64,000 bases of DNA from Hydrogenophaga pseudoflava NBRC 102511 (GTDB lineage Bacteria; Pseudomonadota; Gammaproteobacteria; Burkholderiales; Burkholderiaceae_C): NCBI RefSeq assembly GCF_001592285.1, contig NZ_BCWQ01000016.1:62001-126000 (forward strand). Direction: 5' to 3'. Positions 1 to 8,987 of this stretch are shown in pieces (the first letter of the stretch is position 1; every line of letters starts with the position of its first letter). Made by a program: the position numbers and the translations under genes. Below the pieces are notes generated by a model. The model did no database searches, was not told the DNA's origin, and worked only from the letters and a program-made list of their open reading frames with translations.

Positions 1-426
1 CTGGAGGGCGTCGAGGTCAGCACTGACAGAACACCCGTATCGGCACTGTCAAGGGCCCACATTCTTCTGAGCGACATCTCTGGCATCGCGCACGAATTCG
101 CGTTCATTTACGAGCGCCCTGTGGTCGTCATTGATCGTCAGATGAAGACAGGAGGACTGGAAGGCGAGCTGCTGGGAGGCGACAGCGAACTCAAGCAACT
201 GTGCCGCGACTTCATCGTCCCTGTGCAACCCACGGAGATCGACCACATCACGGATCACCTGGAGAAGGTGCTGCGTTCGCACTCTGTCGAAACACTGGAG
301 AAGGTGCGCAGCCAGCTGGTCTACAACTTCGGGCAAGCGGGCGATGTGGCAGCACGCCAGCTTGCAGAACTCTACGCCGTCGAAAAGACCGGCGCATCGA
401 TCGGCACACGCGAGGTCCATGCGTGA
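1..426 (+). CDS. CDP-glycerol glycerophosphotransferase-like protein, C-terminal part
   Basis: The reading frame is open from base 1 to the TGA at 424-426, so the gene begins outside the window and only about 141 C-terminal residues are seen. The stretch ILLSDISGIAHEF followed by a hydrophobic strand and ERPVVVID matches the C-terminal nucleotide-binding signature of the TagF/TagB family, in which an SD-S--EF motif precedes a short strand ending in P. Family members transfer glycerol phosphate, or a related polyol phosphate, from a CDP-linked donor onto a growing surface polymer at the inner face of the membrane. The stop overlaps the next start (TGATG), suggesting one operon with the genes to 5166. 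The acceptor and exact donor cannot be read from this fragment. Confidence 0.7.
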   Translation: MEGVEVSTDRTPVSALSRAHILLSDISGIAHEFAFIYERPVVVIDRQMKTGGLEGELLGGDSELKQLCRDFIVPVQPTEIDHITDHLEKVLRSHSVETLEKVRSQLVYNFGQAGDVAARQLAELYAVEKTGASIGTREVHA

Positions 427-1070
427 TGTTCGAGATCCTCGACATCCTTTTCCTGCAGCCACTGATGGTGATCTACCGGTGGCTTTTTGATGCGGTCCCC
501 GGGCTCGATTCCGGCCCGAGGATCATCGTTTTTGCTCTTCTGCTGAACCTGCTGCTGGCACCGGCCTACCGGCAGATGGAGGCTCGTGCAAAGGCTGGAC
601 GGGAAAAGCTCGCCGCGATGAACAAGGAGGTTGCGCGCATGAAAGCGAACTTCCGGGGTCGCGAGCGCTACTTCTACATCCGTGCCGTCCACCGGCAGTT
701 TGGGCACCACCCCATTCACGCCCTGCTCTCCTCCAACGAACTGCTGCTGCAGATTCTGGTGTTTGCGACCGTGTTCCAGTTCCTCTCCGGCTCCCAGTTG
801 CTGGACGGTCACGCATTCGGCCAGATCAGCGACCTGGGCCAGCCCGACGGCCTTCTCGGTGGCCTGCATCTCCTGCCCTTGCTGATGACGGCCATCAATG
901 TGCTGTCGGTGACCTACTACGTGAAAGACAAAGGGCAACGCGGGCAGGGCATTGCACTGGCCCTGGTCTTTCTGGTCCTGCTGTATGCGAGCCCCTCGGG
1001 CCTCGTGCTGTACTGGACCATCAACAACCTCTGGTCCTTGGTCCGCAACATGGCCGCTCTGCGCCGCTGA
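426..1070 (+). CDS. small YidC/Oxa1-family membrane protein
   Basis: This 214-residue protein has several hydrophobic segments and the C-terminal signature of the YidC/Oxa1 insertases (YASPSGLVLYWTINN near residues 190-204). It also has the early basic loop after a first helix pair that carries MKANFRGRERYFYIR. It lacks the large periplasmic domain of housekeeping YidC (about 540-560 residues), so it is a short paralog rather than the essential insertase. The ATG at 426 overlaps the upstream stop, and the next gene starts 12 bases downstream. Its place between a glycerophosphotransferase and a membrane phosphotransferase-like enzyme suggests it helps insert or assemble proteins of this surface-polymer pathway. 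That role is inference. Confidence 0.75.
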   Translation: MFEILDILFLQPLMVIYRWLFDAVPGLDSGPRIIVFALLLNLLLAPAYRQMEARAKAGREKLAAMNKEVARMKANFRGRERYFYIRAVHRQFGHHPIHALLSSNELLLQILVFATVFQFLSGSQLLDGHAFGQISDLGQPDGLLGGLHLLPLLMTAINVLSVTYYVKDKGQRGQGIALALVFLVLLYASPSGLVLYWTINNLWSLVRNMAALRR

Positions 1071-1082
1071 ACAGTACATCCG

Positions 1083-3137
1083 ATGGAAGCTCTGGTTGTC
1101 TTTGTTGTCGGGTTCATCATCGTCGTCACAGCGACGGCTCTGCTGAAACGGACAGGTTCTGGCAAGCACGCGGGTGTCGTGTTCTCTATCCAGGTGAGTT
1201 TGCTGTTTCTCGTGGCAACCCTGTCCCTTTGGCACGAGTGTTCCGTCGGGACGATTGTCGCGTCAGGACTGGCCACGGTCCTGGGCTGGTATGTGGCGGA
1301 CAAACCGTCCCACAGCGCGCTGGCGGTCTTCGTGGGCCGATACCGGCTTGCGCTGTTCCTGTTGTCCATATTTGGCATCGCACTGCTGGTTCTGGTCGCC
1401 ATTCCCATCACCACCTTTTTGACTTCACCGGGAGAGCTGGGCATCCACATGGATCGGTTGCTCAAGGTGAATGTGCGCGACGTGATGGTGATCGTGTACA
1501 GCGCGGCATTCATTTACCTGCTGGCCACAGTCCCAGGACTGCGCGCCGCCATGGCAGTGGTGGCCACTGGCGCCTTCTTCCTCGGCTGGATGTACGCCTT
1601 CGTGCTGCCTTTCGGATACCCCATGCTGACCGGGCTGGCGTTCGAGCAGCTTGCGCGCCCGCTGCAGGACATCTTGCTCAGAAGCGCCATGGATCTGGTG
1701 GTCGTGCTCGCGGTCGCGTTCGCGCTGCGGTACTGCTGGCTGCGGTTCGGCTCTCGAGCGGTTCTAGGCGCGGTCATGATGGCCAACGTTTCCATTGCCC
1801 TGGCCGTCGGCTTCAGTGCGTCCCGCGATCAGGTGGGTCTGGCCGGGAACATCAACGAAACACCAACGCACTCCAGACCCATGGTGTTCTCCCGAACACA
1901 GCCGAACACGCTGTTCATCTTTCTCGACCGCTTCATGGGCTCTCACGTGGAATCGGCCCTGAGAGACGAACCTCAGCTCGCAGACCGCTTGAGTGGGTTC
2001 ACCTGGTACCCACGCAGCGTCTCGGCCGGAGAGAATTCGATCGCAGGTGTCCATCCCCTGTTGGGTGGCTACGACTACCTTCCCGTCGAAATGAACGCAC
2101 GAGGCCGATCGCTGAAGGACTTGTCGGTCGAGGCCTTTTCCATCCTCCCTCGCAACTTCGCTCAGAAGGGATACCGCACGAACGTGGTCAACCCCCGGGG
2201 ACTGGGTTTCACCATGATGGGGGACTGCAGTTTTCTGAACTGGGAAAGCGTGTTCTGTTCGCACATCCCCGCAGGTGTATCGCGACAGAAAGCCCAGCAG
2301 ATGGGCTTTCCGGTCCATGCGCTCGCGGAGGCGAACTACGCCAGTCTGTTATCGCTGCTGGGTGCCATGCGCGTCGCGCCCTATGCCATGAAGGAGGCGA
2401 TCTACGCCAGGGGGCCGTGGCAACCCTTTCTTGACCACTCGTCAGGCACCACGTTCCGCGAGTGGGCCGAGCTCGATTCTCTGAAAGAGCTGACCTCGGT
2501 CGATGACGCGGCACCGGCCTTCAACATGGTCACCAACATCCTGCCCCACGAACCCTACTACATGGGTCTCGACTGTCTTCCAAAGACCACCCAGCTGCAT
2601 GTGTCCACCGAAGAACTCCAGAAGCTAGGCCACAAGAGCCTGTTCTCCCTCCAGCACGCCAACACCGCCCGATGCGCACTGCGACTGGTTGCCCAATATC
2701 TGGATCATCTGAAAGAGGTCGGTGTCTACGACCAGACAACCATCGTCATCGCGTCGGACCACGGCATTGTGGGATCGGTGCAGGACAGCTCCAGCCGAGC
2801 GGTTGCAGGAGGGGCCACCGACAACACCTATGTCAGCGTCCGGCCCCTCGTGATGGTCAAGGACGCGGGCGCCAAGGGTGCAATGAAAGTGTCCGAGACG
2901 TTCATGCCCAACGCTGAGGTGCCGATCATCTTGTGCAGGTCCATTGGTGGATGTATCAACCCATATATGGACAACAAGCCGATCGCGACCGATGGACGCG
3001 ACGACCCGTTTCCCGTGTCGCTGGTCCCCTGGCAGTTCAGCCTTCAGAGGCCTGATGCCTTTGTCATCAGGAAACAGCTGATGCTCACAGGCAAGGACCC
3101 CTTCAACCGCGAGGGATGGAGCAGCTCCGCTCCCTGA
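1083..3137 (+). CDS. membrane sulfatase/alkaline-phosphatase-superfamily enzyme
   Basis: A 684-residue protein: residues 1-250 contain about six to seven hydrophobic helices, followed by a large soluble domain expected in the periplasm. The soluble part has alkaline-phosphatase-superfamily landmarks. These are a metal-site strand ending FIFLDRFMG (about 278-286), a SAGENSIAG stretch (314-322) where the nucleophilic Ser/Thr normally lies, and a late IASDHG (about 557-561) that supplies metal ligands. Relatives include sulfatases, phosphoglycerol transferases and phosphoethanolamine transferases. Given the neighbouring CDP-glycerol-type transferase, a phospho-group transfer to a surface polymer is more likely than sulfate release, but the substrate is not determined by sequence. 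Confidence 0.7.
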   Translation: MEALVVFVVGFIIVVTATALLKRTGSGKHAGVVFSIQVSLLFLVATLSLWHECSVGTIVASGLATVLGWYVADKPSHSALAVFVGRYRLALFLLSIFGIALLVLVAIPITTFLTSPGELGIHMDRLLKVNVRDVMVIVYSAAFIYLLATVPGLRAAMAVVATGAFFLGWMYAFVLPFGYPMLTGLAFEQLARPLQDILLRSAMDLVVVLAVAFALRYCWLRFGSRAVLGAVMMANVSIALAVGFSASRDQVGLAGNINETPTHSRPMVFSRTQPNTLFIFLDRFMGSHVESALRDEPQLADRLSGFTWYPRSVSAGENSIAGVHPLLGGYDYLPVEMNARGRSLKDLSVEAFSILPRNFAQKGYRTNVVNPRGLGFTMMGDCSFLNWESVFCSHIPAGVSRQKAQQMGFPVHALAEANYASLLSLLGAMRVAPYAMKEAIYARGPWQPFLDHSSGTTFREWAELDSLKELTSVDDAAPAFNMVTNILPHEPYYMGLDCLPKTTQLHVSTEELQKLGHKSLFSLQHANTARCALRLVAQYLDHLKEVGVYDQTTIVIASDHGIVGSVQDSSSRAVAGGATDNTYVSVRPLVMVKDAGAKGAMKVSETFMPNAEVPIILCRSIGGCINPYMDNKPIATDGRDDPFPVSLVPWQFSLQRPDAFVIRKQLMLTGKDPFNREGWSSSAP

Positions 3138-3164
3138 GTCGCACAACATTCACCACGAAGAATC

Positions 3165-3926
3165 ATGAGCCGCATCTTTTCCGACGACCAGAGCAGCGAT
3201 CCTCCCCGGATCGACCGCTCGAAAGTGGGTGACTTCTTCGCCGAGCGGGCCCGCCGCATCGAGCGTGTCGGGCCAGTGAGGGCTGTCATCTATCAGGACA
3301 AGCATGCGGACCTGGCGGAACGCCGCGACGAGGCAGAGAAAGTCTGCCTGCTGCCCTTGCTGCTGCTGGACGGTACCCAACGGGTGCTGGATGTCGGCTG
3401 TGGCACTGGCCGCTGGGCCAGCAGCCTGCTGGGTCAGTGCCATGCATACCACGGCCTGGATTTCAGCGCTGATCTGGTGGCCTACGCGAAGTCCCGATAC
3501 GGTGCGCAGAGCACTTGCCGGTTTTCCGTCGCATCGGTGGATGATTTTTCGCTGGCGTCGCTCGGGGAGAGTCTTCCCTTTGATCGCGTGCTGTGCGCAG
3601 GGGTGCTGATCTATCTGAACGACGACGAGCTCTTGCGCGCCCTGCGCTGCGTCGCTGACGCTTTGGCACCCGGCGGGAAAGCGGTTTTTCGGGAGCCGGT
3701 GGCCCAGGGTCAGCGGCTGACCATCAAGGACCATTTTTCCGAAGAGCTGGAGCAGGACTACCACGCGATTTACCGTACAGACAGCGAACTGCGCGCCTTC
3801 GTGGCCCAGGCGATGGGAGTCCAGGGTTGCCAACTCACGGACAGTGGCGATGTCTACAGTGACCAGGCACTGAACAACCGGGCAGAGACCCGGCAGCGAT
3901 GGTTTGTGGTGGAGCGCGCCTCATGA
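3165..3926 (+). CDS. class I SAM-dependent methyltransferase
   Basis: A 253-residue cytosolic protein with a Rossmann methyltransferase core. Motif I is VLDVGCGTGRW (about residues 70-80), an acidic residue ends the second strand (HGLDFSADLV), and a later FDRVLCAGVLIYL segment is the motif IV region. An FREPVAQG loop and KDHFSEELEQDYHAIYR follow, resembling small-molecule methyltransferases. The stop overlaps the start of the HAD gene (ATGA), so translation is probably coupled. In this cluster it probably methylates the activated small group or a sugar of the surface structure. The substrate is not identifiable. Confidence 0.75.
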   Translation: MSRIFSDDQSSDPPRIDRSKVGDFFAERARRIERVGPVRAVIYQDKHADLAERRDEAEKVCLLPLLLLDGTQRVLDVGCGTGRWASSLLGQCHAYHGLDFSADLVAYAKSRYGAQSTCRFSVASVDDFSLASLGESLPFDRVLCAGVLIYLNDDELLRALRCVADALAPGGKAVFREPVAQGQRLTIKDHFSEELEQDYHAIYRTDSELRAFVAQAMGVQGCQLTDSGDVYSDQALNNRAETRQRWFVVERAS

Positions 3927-4522
3927 GCACGGCCTTCTGCTTTGACCTAGACGGAACGCTCACCCGAACGGAGATCCTTCCCTGCATTGCCTCCGAGCTG
4001 GGCATCTCCCAGGAAATCGCGACGCTGACACGCATCACGATGGAAGGCCTGATCACTTTTGAGGAGTCGCTTGCGCTGCGGGTTGCGATCCTGGGCCGCG
4101 TCCCTGCAGACAGGGTGCACTCCATCATCGCCGACATACCCATGGACGAGGCACTTCTCGCATTCATTCGCGAGCGGTCGGACTCATGCTTTGTCGTGAC
4201 AGGCAACCTGGATCTCTGGACCCGCCCTGTGGTGGAGTCGCTCGGTTGCACAGGCTACTTCTCTTCGGCCAGCCTGGTGGATGGTCAGGTGCGCCTCGAC
4301 AACATCCTCAACAAGGGCGATGCCGTCGACCATCTTCGGACGCTGGGCCACTCCCGGATCATTGCCGTGGGTGACGGCTCCAACGATGTCCCCATGCTGC
4401 GCGCGGCCGACGTGGCCATCGCCTACGGTGGAACGCACAGCCCGACCGCGGCCGCCATTGGCGCTGCCGACTACGTGATTCATGATGGAAAAACCCTATG
4501 CAGCCTGTTGACTTCGCTGTGA
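3923..4522 (+). CDS. HAD-superfamily phosphatase (SerB-like fold)
   Basis: A 199-residue haloacid-dehalogenase phosphatase. Motif I is FDLDGTLT close to the N-terminus, with the nucleophilic Asp and general acid two residues later. Motif II is VVTGN, and motif IV is VGDGSNDVPML with metal-binding acidic residues. The ATG at 3923 forms an ATGA overlap with the methyltransferase, and an earlier in-frame GTG or ATG would lie inside that gene, so this start is preferred. Phosphoserine-phosphatase-like HAD enzymes in surface-glycan loci usually remove phosphate from a precursor before or after nucleotide activation. Pairing with the following nucleotidyltransferase fits that role. The substrate is unknown. 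Confidence 0.75.
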   Translation: MSTAFCFDLDGTLTRTEILPCIASELGISQEIATLTRITMEGLITFEESLALRVAILGRVPADRVHSIIADIPMDEALLAFIRERSDSCFVVTGNLDLWTRPVVESLGCTGYFSSASLVDGQVRLDNILNKGDAVDHLRTLGHSRIIAVGDGSNDVPMLRAADVAIAYGGTHSPTAAAIGAADYVIHDGKTLCSLLTSL

Positions 4523-5166
4523 TCGCCGCCGCCGGTCTTGGCTCCCGACTGGGATACGGCATCCCCAAATGCATGCTGGAAATTGGCGGAAGCACACTGC
4601 TGAGCAAGCTCATCGACACGCTGACCCCCTTGGTGCGGCGAATCCATGTGGTGGTCGGCTATCGCGAGGAGATGATCGCGGACCTCGTTGCGAGGAGGCA
4701 CCGAGATGTGGTGCTGGTCCGGAACCCCCAGTTTCGAACCACCAACACGGCGCAGAGCATGGCACTGGGCGCGCGTGGTTGCCAGGGGAAGGTGCTGTAC
4801 CTCGATGGAGACCTGCTGATTGAACCCGAATCGCTCCAGGCCTTTGTCTCCGAAGCCACGTCCCATCCGCTGCTGATCGGTGTCACGCCCTCCAGCAGCG
4901 AGAACGCGGTATACGTGACCACAAGAACCCAGCCTGGAGAGGAAATGCTGGTGACAGGTTTCACCCGCACGCAGGCAACGCCGCTGGAGTGGGCCAACGT
5001 GTTTTCAGGTCCGGCAGACGCCCTTGACGGAGAGGTTCGCTACGTCTTCAACCGACTGGAGCAGCAGTTGCCAATCCCCTGCTCAGAGCTGAACCTTCGG
5101 GAAGTGGACACTGTCGCCGATCTGTCAGAGGCCAGACGATTCGATCTTCACTTGAGGAAGCAGTAA
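4498..5166 (+). CDS. NTP transferase (cytidylyltransferase-like)
   Basis: A 222-residue nucleotidyltransferase with the N-terminal signature AAAGLGSRLG and a downstream PKCM. It then has LDGDLLIEP, the metal-binding region of the GT-A-like fold. The NPQFRTTNTAQSMALGA segment resembles the N--Y--TN---S pattern of LicC-like and phosphoglutamine cytidylyltransferases. This suggests a CDP-activated alcohol or amine rather than a sugar, though the assignment is tentative. The start overlaps the HAD gene by 25 bases. It is the last gene of the rightward cluster, and the convergent neighbour ends about 120 bases downstream. Confidence 0.7.
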   Translation: MQPVDFAVIAAAGLGSRLGYGIPKCMLEIGGSTLLSKLIDTLTPLVRRIHVVVGYREEMIADLVARRHRDVVLVRNPQFRTTNTAQSMALGARGCQGKVLYLDGDLLIEPESLQAFVSEATSHPLLIGVTPSSSENAVYVTTRTQPGEEMLVTGFTRTQATPLEWANVFSGPADALDGEVRYVFNRLEQQLPIPCSELNLREVDTVADLSEARRFDLHLRKQ

Positions 5167-5287
5167 CGCCAAGGCGGCCCGACAGAACGGCCCAATATCG
5201 CTTGCACGTCGCAGCCCTTCTGCATCGGTGTCCGACAAGAATGTGCGGCTTGCGGGTACCTCCGGTGTCCGAACAGGACCGAAGCCC

Positions 5288-6694
5288 TCACTGCACTACG
5301 AAACGAAGCATCGGCACCTGTTCCTGCTTGAACCTGACACGAGACGCTGAGTCGTTAAAAATGGGCGCATGGTCCCCCACGACGACCACCTCCACTCCCT
5401 TGAGGGATTCTTCTTCGGCCAGCTTGGCCAGGCCCTCGAAGAACTGCACATGCAGGTTCTGGTATCCACATAGCTGGTCGCTGTATGCGTCTCCGAACGC
5501 CTTGTGACACACCGCTTCGCGGTAGTTCTCTACGTCGCGTCGGTCGTACGGTATGTGCGAATTCAAGCTTAGCCAGTAGAGAAAAACCTTCTCATGGCCC
5601 AGCTTCTTGCGCACCACATCCAGAAGATGACGGTCGCAGTAACCTGGAAACGAATAGCACTGTGTTCCCTCAAATGGAAGGTTCTCCCTGAACACGAGGT
5701 CATCGAAGCCGATGACCGGGTACCAGTTCACTCGGCGGTACATGGCGCCGAAGGCCGCATGCAGAGCCACTGTCTTGTAACCCTGCTTGGCGAGCTTGGC
5801 TGGCAGGCATTCACCTATGGCCTCTGGCGTCATCCGCTGAAAGTTCAGGCGCGTCGGGATACGTCCGCAAAGCTCACGCAACTCCCCCGCCGCCGTCGTT
5901 CCGACGGCGTTGATGCTTCCCACCTGCAAGTCGTGCACATGCGCACTGCTGCGCAATGCCGAAATCTGCTGCTCAAGCACAGCTGGCTGATGAGGCCTCC
6001 CCCAGGATTCGGCAATGATGAACAGGATACGCGGCGATCTGGGTTGCTCGCCCAGCATCAAGCTGGCTGCCGATGGCTGTGCGACCGGAAGGTACTCAGC
6101 ATCCTCGGCGTCGGCGCCAATGTGCACATGCCGCCTGCGGTTTTCCTCAAGCACCTGGTGGACGAAATGAGCAGAACTGCCGAACAGCAGCCGGTCTCGC
6201 TCGGCGAATGGCGGTGAAAAAAAAGTGGCACCAGCAAATGACAGCTGCCACTGAGTCAGCAATAGCCCCGACGCAAAAAGCCAAAGCCATCGCCAACGAA
6301 CCCCCTTCAAGCTTCCCGCCGCGACCCAGAAGCCTGCAGCGGCGATCACCGCCAGCGCAGCGAGCATCACAAGGTAGGTCCCCTTGGCTTCCAGAAGGTA
6401 CCCGGCCATGTCTCCCACTTGAGCAACCTCGATCAAGCGAAAAACGGAGGTAGCGCCAAGGGTCAACTCCAAGCAGACCGCCGCAAAAAAGACCAAAACA
6501 CCCAACCACCGCCACCCCGCCACAAACAGCAGCATGGCCATCAACATTTCAGCATTCAACAGGTAGCGCTTGAAGCCGAAATGCAGTGAAGTCCACTGAA
6601 AGAGCAGGCCCAGAAGAAGATAGGCCGCCAGTGCAAGCAGGCCCCTCACACCAGGGGCGTTGGCGTATTGCGCGCGCGCGCTGGGCGACCCCAT
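5288..6694 (-). CDS. LTA-synthase-like membrane phosphotransferase, paralog 2
   Basis: A 468-residue protein with about five hydrophobic helices in residues 17-155 and a soluble alkaline-phosphatase-superfamily domain. Metal and nucleophile landmarks are IIAESWG (226-232), GTTAAGE (265-271, where a Thr would be the nucleophile as in LtaS), SLNSHIPY (376-383) and GDHAPIF (440-446). Several Cys residues (about 276, 296, 346, 353, 396, 409) are shared with the upstream paralog and suggest disulfides in the periplasmic domain. The ATG at 6694 overlaps the upstream stop by one base; a GTG three bases earlier is possible. It is the last gene of the pilin locus. Likely transfer of a phospho-alcohol to pilin or glycan is inference. 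Confidence 0.65.
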   Translation of the reverse strand: MGSPSARAQYANAPGVRGLLALAAYLLLGLLFQWTSLHFGFKRYLLNAEMLMAMLLFVAGWRWLGVLVFFAAVCLELTLGATSVFRLIEVAQVGDMAGYLLEAKGTYLVMLAALAVIAAAGFWVAAGSLKGVRWRWLWLFASGLLLTQWQLSFAGATFFSPPFAERDRLLFGSSAHFVHQVLEENRRRHVHIGADAEDAEYLPVAQPSAASLMLGEQPRSPRILFIIAESWGRPHQPAVLEQQISALRSSAHVHDLQVGSINAVGTTAAGELRELCGRIPTRLNFQRMTPEAIGECLPAKLAKQGYKTVALHAAFGAMYRRVNWYPVIGFDDLVFRENLPFEGTQCYSFPGYCDRHLLDVVRKKLGHEKVFLYWLSLNSHIPYDRRDVENYREAVCHKAFGDAYSDQLCGYQNLHVQFFEGLAKLAEEESLKGVEVVVVGDHAPIFNDSASRVRFKQEQVPMLRFVVQ

Positions 6695-8115
6695 CACTTC
6701 ACTTTGAAATGCAGCACGGGAACCCGCTCACGTTCGAAGCGCTCACGCGTCTCGCCATCAAGAAATATTGGCGCGTGATCCCCAACCACCACAACCTCCA
6801 CACCTCGCAACGCGTCATCCTTGATGAGATTGGCCAGCCCGTCAAAAAATTGGGCATGCAGGTTCTGATAGTTGCAAAGCATCTCATTGGAGCTTTCGCC
6901 AGTGAATACACTGCAAAGCTCCTCACGATACTGCGATATATCGCGCCGATCGTAGGGAACATGGGTATTGAGGGTCAACCAATATACAAACACCTGGTCA
7001 TTTTTCAGTTGATCCCGCACCACCGGAAAAATGTTGCGATCGCAATATCCGGGAAACGAATAACAGTGTGATTCAGACGCAGGCATGTCGTCCTTGAAGA
7101 ACATCTGTTCAAATCCAAGTATGGGATACCACCGGCTTCTTCGGTACATGCCACTGTCAGCCCCATGAACCGCGACCGTTCGATACCCAAGGGTCTTCAA
7201 TTTCTTGGGAAGGCACTCCCCAACCAATTCGGATGTCATTTTTCCGAAATTCATCCGGCTGGGTATCAGGCCACATAACTCGCGCAACTCGCCTGCAGCC
7301 GTCGCTCCTCTTGCATACACGCTGTTCAGTTCCAGGCCCTGCACATGAGCACTGTTGCGCAAGGAGAGAATCTGCTTCTCCAGAATGTTCGGATCCCTTG
7401 GCAAGCCCCATGCCTCGCTGATCACGAAGAGAATTCTCCGGGAATCTGGTGATTCCCCCATGATTCCATCTGCCGCCGAAGGATGTCGAATCTTGTGGTA
7501 TTCAATGTCAGGATTGCCATCGACCGCCTGCTTGACTCGATTCAGATCCAGCGTATTCTTCAGCAGAAAGGAGGCGCTTCCAAATAACAAAGCGTCCTGA
7601 CTGGCAAGAACCGGCGTGAAAAATTCACCCCGCTCTTCGGAAATTGACCACTGCCCGTAGGTCAATCCGACAACAAACACGCCGCCAATCAACGCCATTC
7701 GACTGAAGCGAACGCCCGAAAGTAACGTACCCGCCACCCAGAAACACCCCACCACCAATACAAGCGAAGCGACAAACCAAAATATATCTTCAGGGCGCGC
7801 AAGAAGCGCAAACTCCGCCATGTCCAGCGCCTCCCGGACATTCATGAAATGAAACAATCCGGTCAGCCCAAGAACTATTTCCAACACCAAACCAGACAAA
7901 AACAGAAGCAGTCCAGACCACCGGTACCCCAGCGCAAAAAAGACAACGGCCACCAGCAACTCAAAGCCGAGAAAATAGCGCTTGTATCCGAAACGGAGTG
8001 CCACATATTGGAAAATCCCGTTCAACAAGACGAGAGCGATGACCGCCAGCACGATCCTGAGCCAGCCTGTCTTGTACCAAGGGGAACGGTTCAACAGCGG
8101 AGATTGCCGGTTCAT
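6694..8115 (-). CDS. LTA-synthase-like membrane phosphotransferase, paralog 1
   Basis: A 473-residue protein with the same architecture as its downstream neighbour: N-terminal membrane helices, then an alkaline-phosphatase fold. It carries VISEAWG, GATAAGELRELCG, TLNTHVPYDRRD and VVVVGDHAPIF, so both copies keep the presumed nucleophile and metal ligands. The two are clear tandem duplicates that have diverged, and this copy is noticeably more AT-rich than surrounding genes. The ATG at 8115 overlaps the TfpX-like stop by one base (TGATG); a TTG one codon upstream is also in frame. Expected at the inner membrane, acting in the periplasm. Candidate pilin-modifying phospho-form transferase, by context only. 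Confidence 0.65.
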   Translation of the reverse strand: MNRQSPLLNRSPWYKTGWLRIVLAVIALVLLNGIFQYVALRFGYKRYFLGFELLVAVVFFALGYRWSGLLLFLSGLVLEIVLGLTGLFHFMNVREALDMAEFALLARPEDIFWFVASLVLVVGCFWVAGTLLSGVRFSRMALIGGVFVVGLTYGQWSISEERGEFFTPVLASQDALLFGSASFLLKNTLDLNRVKQAVDGNPDIEYHKIRHPSAADGIMGESPDSRRILFVISEAWGLPRDPNILEKQILSLRNSAHVQGLELNSVYARGATAAGELRELCGLIPSRMNFGKMTSELVGECLPKKLKTLGYRTVAVHGADSGMYRRSRWYPILGFEQMFFKDDMPASESHCYSFPGYCDRNIFPVVRDQLKNDQVFVYWLTLNTHVPYDRRDISQYREELCSVFTGESSNEMLCNYQNLHAQFFDGLANLIKDDALRGVEVVVVGDHAPIFLDGETRERFERERVPVLHFKVK

Positions 8116-8900
8116 CAAAAAAACCCATCAAATGGCAGGATGCCGACGATTTCTCCATCTCGACGCAAAACGGCCACCGCATCGTGTTTGGCACGAACAG
8201 GCAGAAAGCGCAAACCGCTTCGTTCTTCGTGAGCATCAGTCGATGCAGACAGTTGCTCAGCAGCGGCCTTGGCCGCTGGATATCTGGACACCAGAACGTC
8301 CAGTGTCCGTCCGGCAGACACCGCTGCGGCTCGAGCTTGTTCGTCGTACGGAACCCAGAACTTCGGGCGCTGACTGTTGTCGATTCCCTGGAGAATCGCA
8401 GCATTCAAAGCATCGGAGCGCTCTTGCGGTGTGCGCGACTTTCGCACCGCAAGCAGCATGGGCCCATTCATGGGCAGACGCCGAAACATGGGCAGAGCCT
8501 GAGGTAGTTCTTCTTCCACCACCTCGGCAAAAGAAACCACGCGAAAGCGGTCGAATTCGAACGCAAGCGCCACTGGCCGCCCCAGATAGACCGCGTGAAG
8601 CCCATACGACAGGGCCAGTACCTGAAGGAGCGCAATGACCGCAAGATCCCGCCTGAGATGAGGCCAGCCTTTTGAGCGGTCAAATACGACAAATGTCAGA
8701 AGTGGCCCGAGCACGACATCCACCATCATGACAATCAGGAAGAGGTCTGTACCCCCCGCCAGCATACGGTAGTCAGCCGGATACCAGAAGCCGAAGACGA
8801 GCACAGCCAACACCGAGGCCACGGATGCAGACAACAGCAGATGCACCCCTGCCGCCTTGGCTCTGGTGCTCAATGTGGTGAGAAAACGTGAGTCAGTCAT
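8115..8900 (-). CDS. TfpX/TfpZ-like type IV pilin accessory protein
   Basis: A 261-residue protein, starting at the ATG at 8900 (MTDSRFLTTL). It has four hydrophobic helices in the first 110 residues, then a soluble C-terminal half. The pattern FWYPADYRMLAGGTDLFLI followed by MVDVVLGPLLTFVVFD is typical of TfpX/TfpZ proteins. In Pseudomonas these are encoded beside particular pilA alleles and are needed for normal surface display of their own pilin. It lies 87 bases downstream of the second pilin gene and overlaps the next gene by one base. A matched pilin partner is therefore expected upstream. An N-terminal extension to 8936 is open but has no better start. Confidence 0.8.
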   Translation of the reverse strand: MTDSRFLTTLSTRAKAAGVHLLLSASVASVLAVLVFGFWYPADYRMLAGGTDLFLIVMMVDVVLGPLLTFVVFDRSKGWPHLRRDLAVIALLQVLALSYGLHAVYLGRPVALAFEFDRFRVVSFAEVVEEELPQALPMFRRLPMNGPMLLAVRKSRTPQERSDALNAAILQGIDNSQRPKFWVPYDEQARAAAVSAGRTLDVLVSRYPAAKAAAEQLSASTDAHEERSGLRFLPVRAKHDAVAVLRRDGEIVGILPFDGFF

Positions 8901-8987
8901 TCGCACAAATGCGCTGCAACAAATCCAGTCCACCAATCCTACGCGAGCCCAACACCTCCCTGAAACTGCGCCACAACGACGCAGGCG

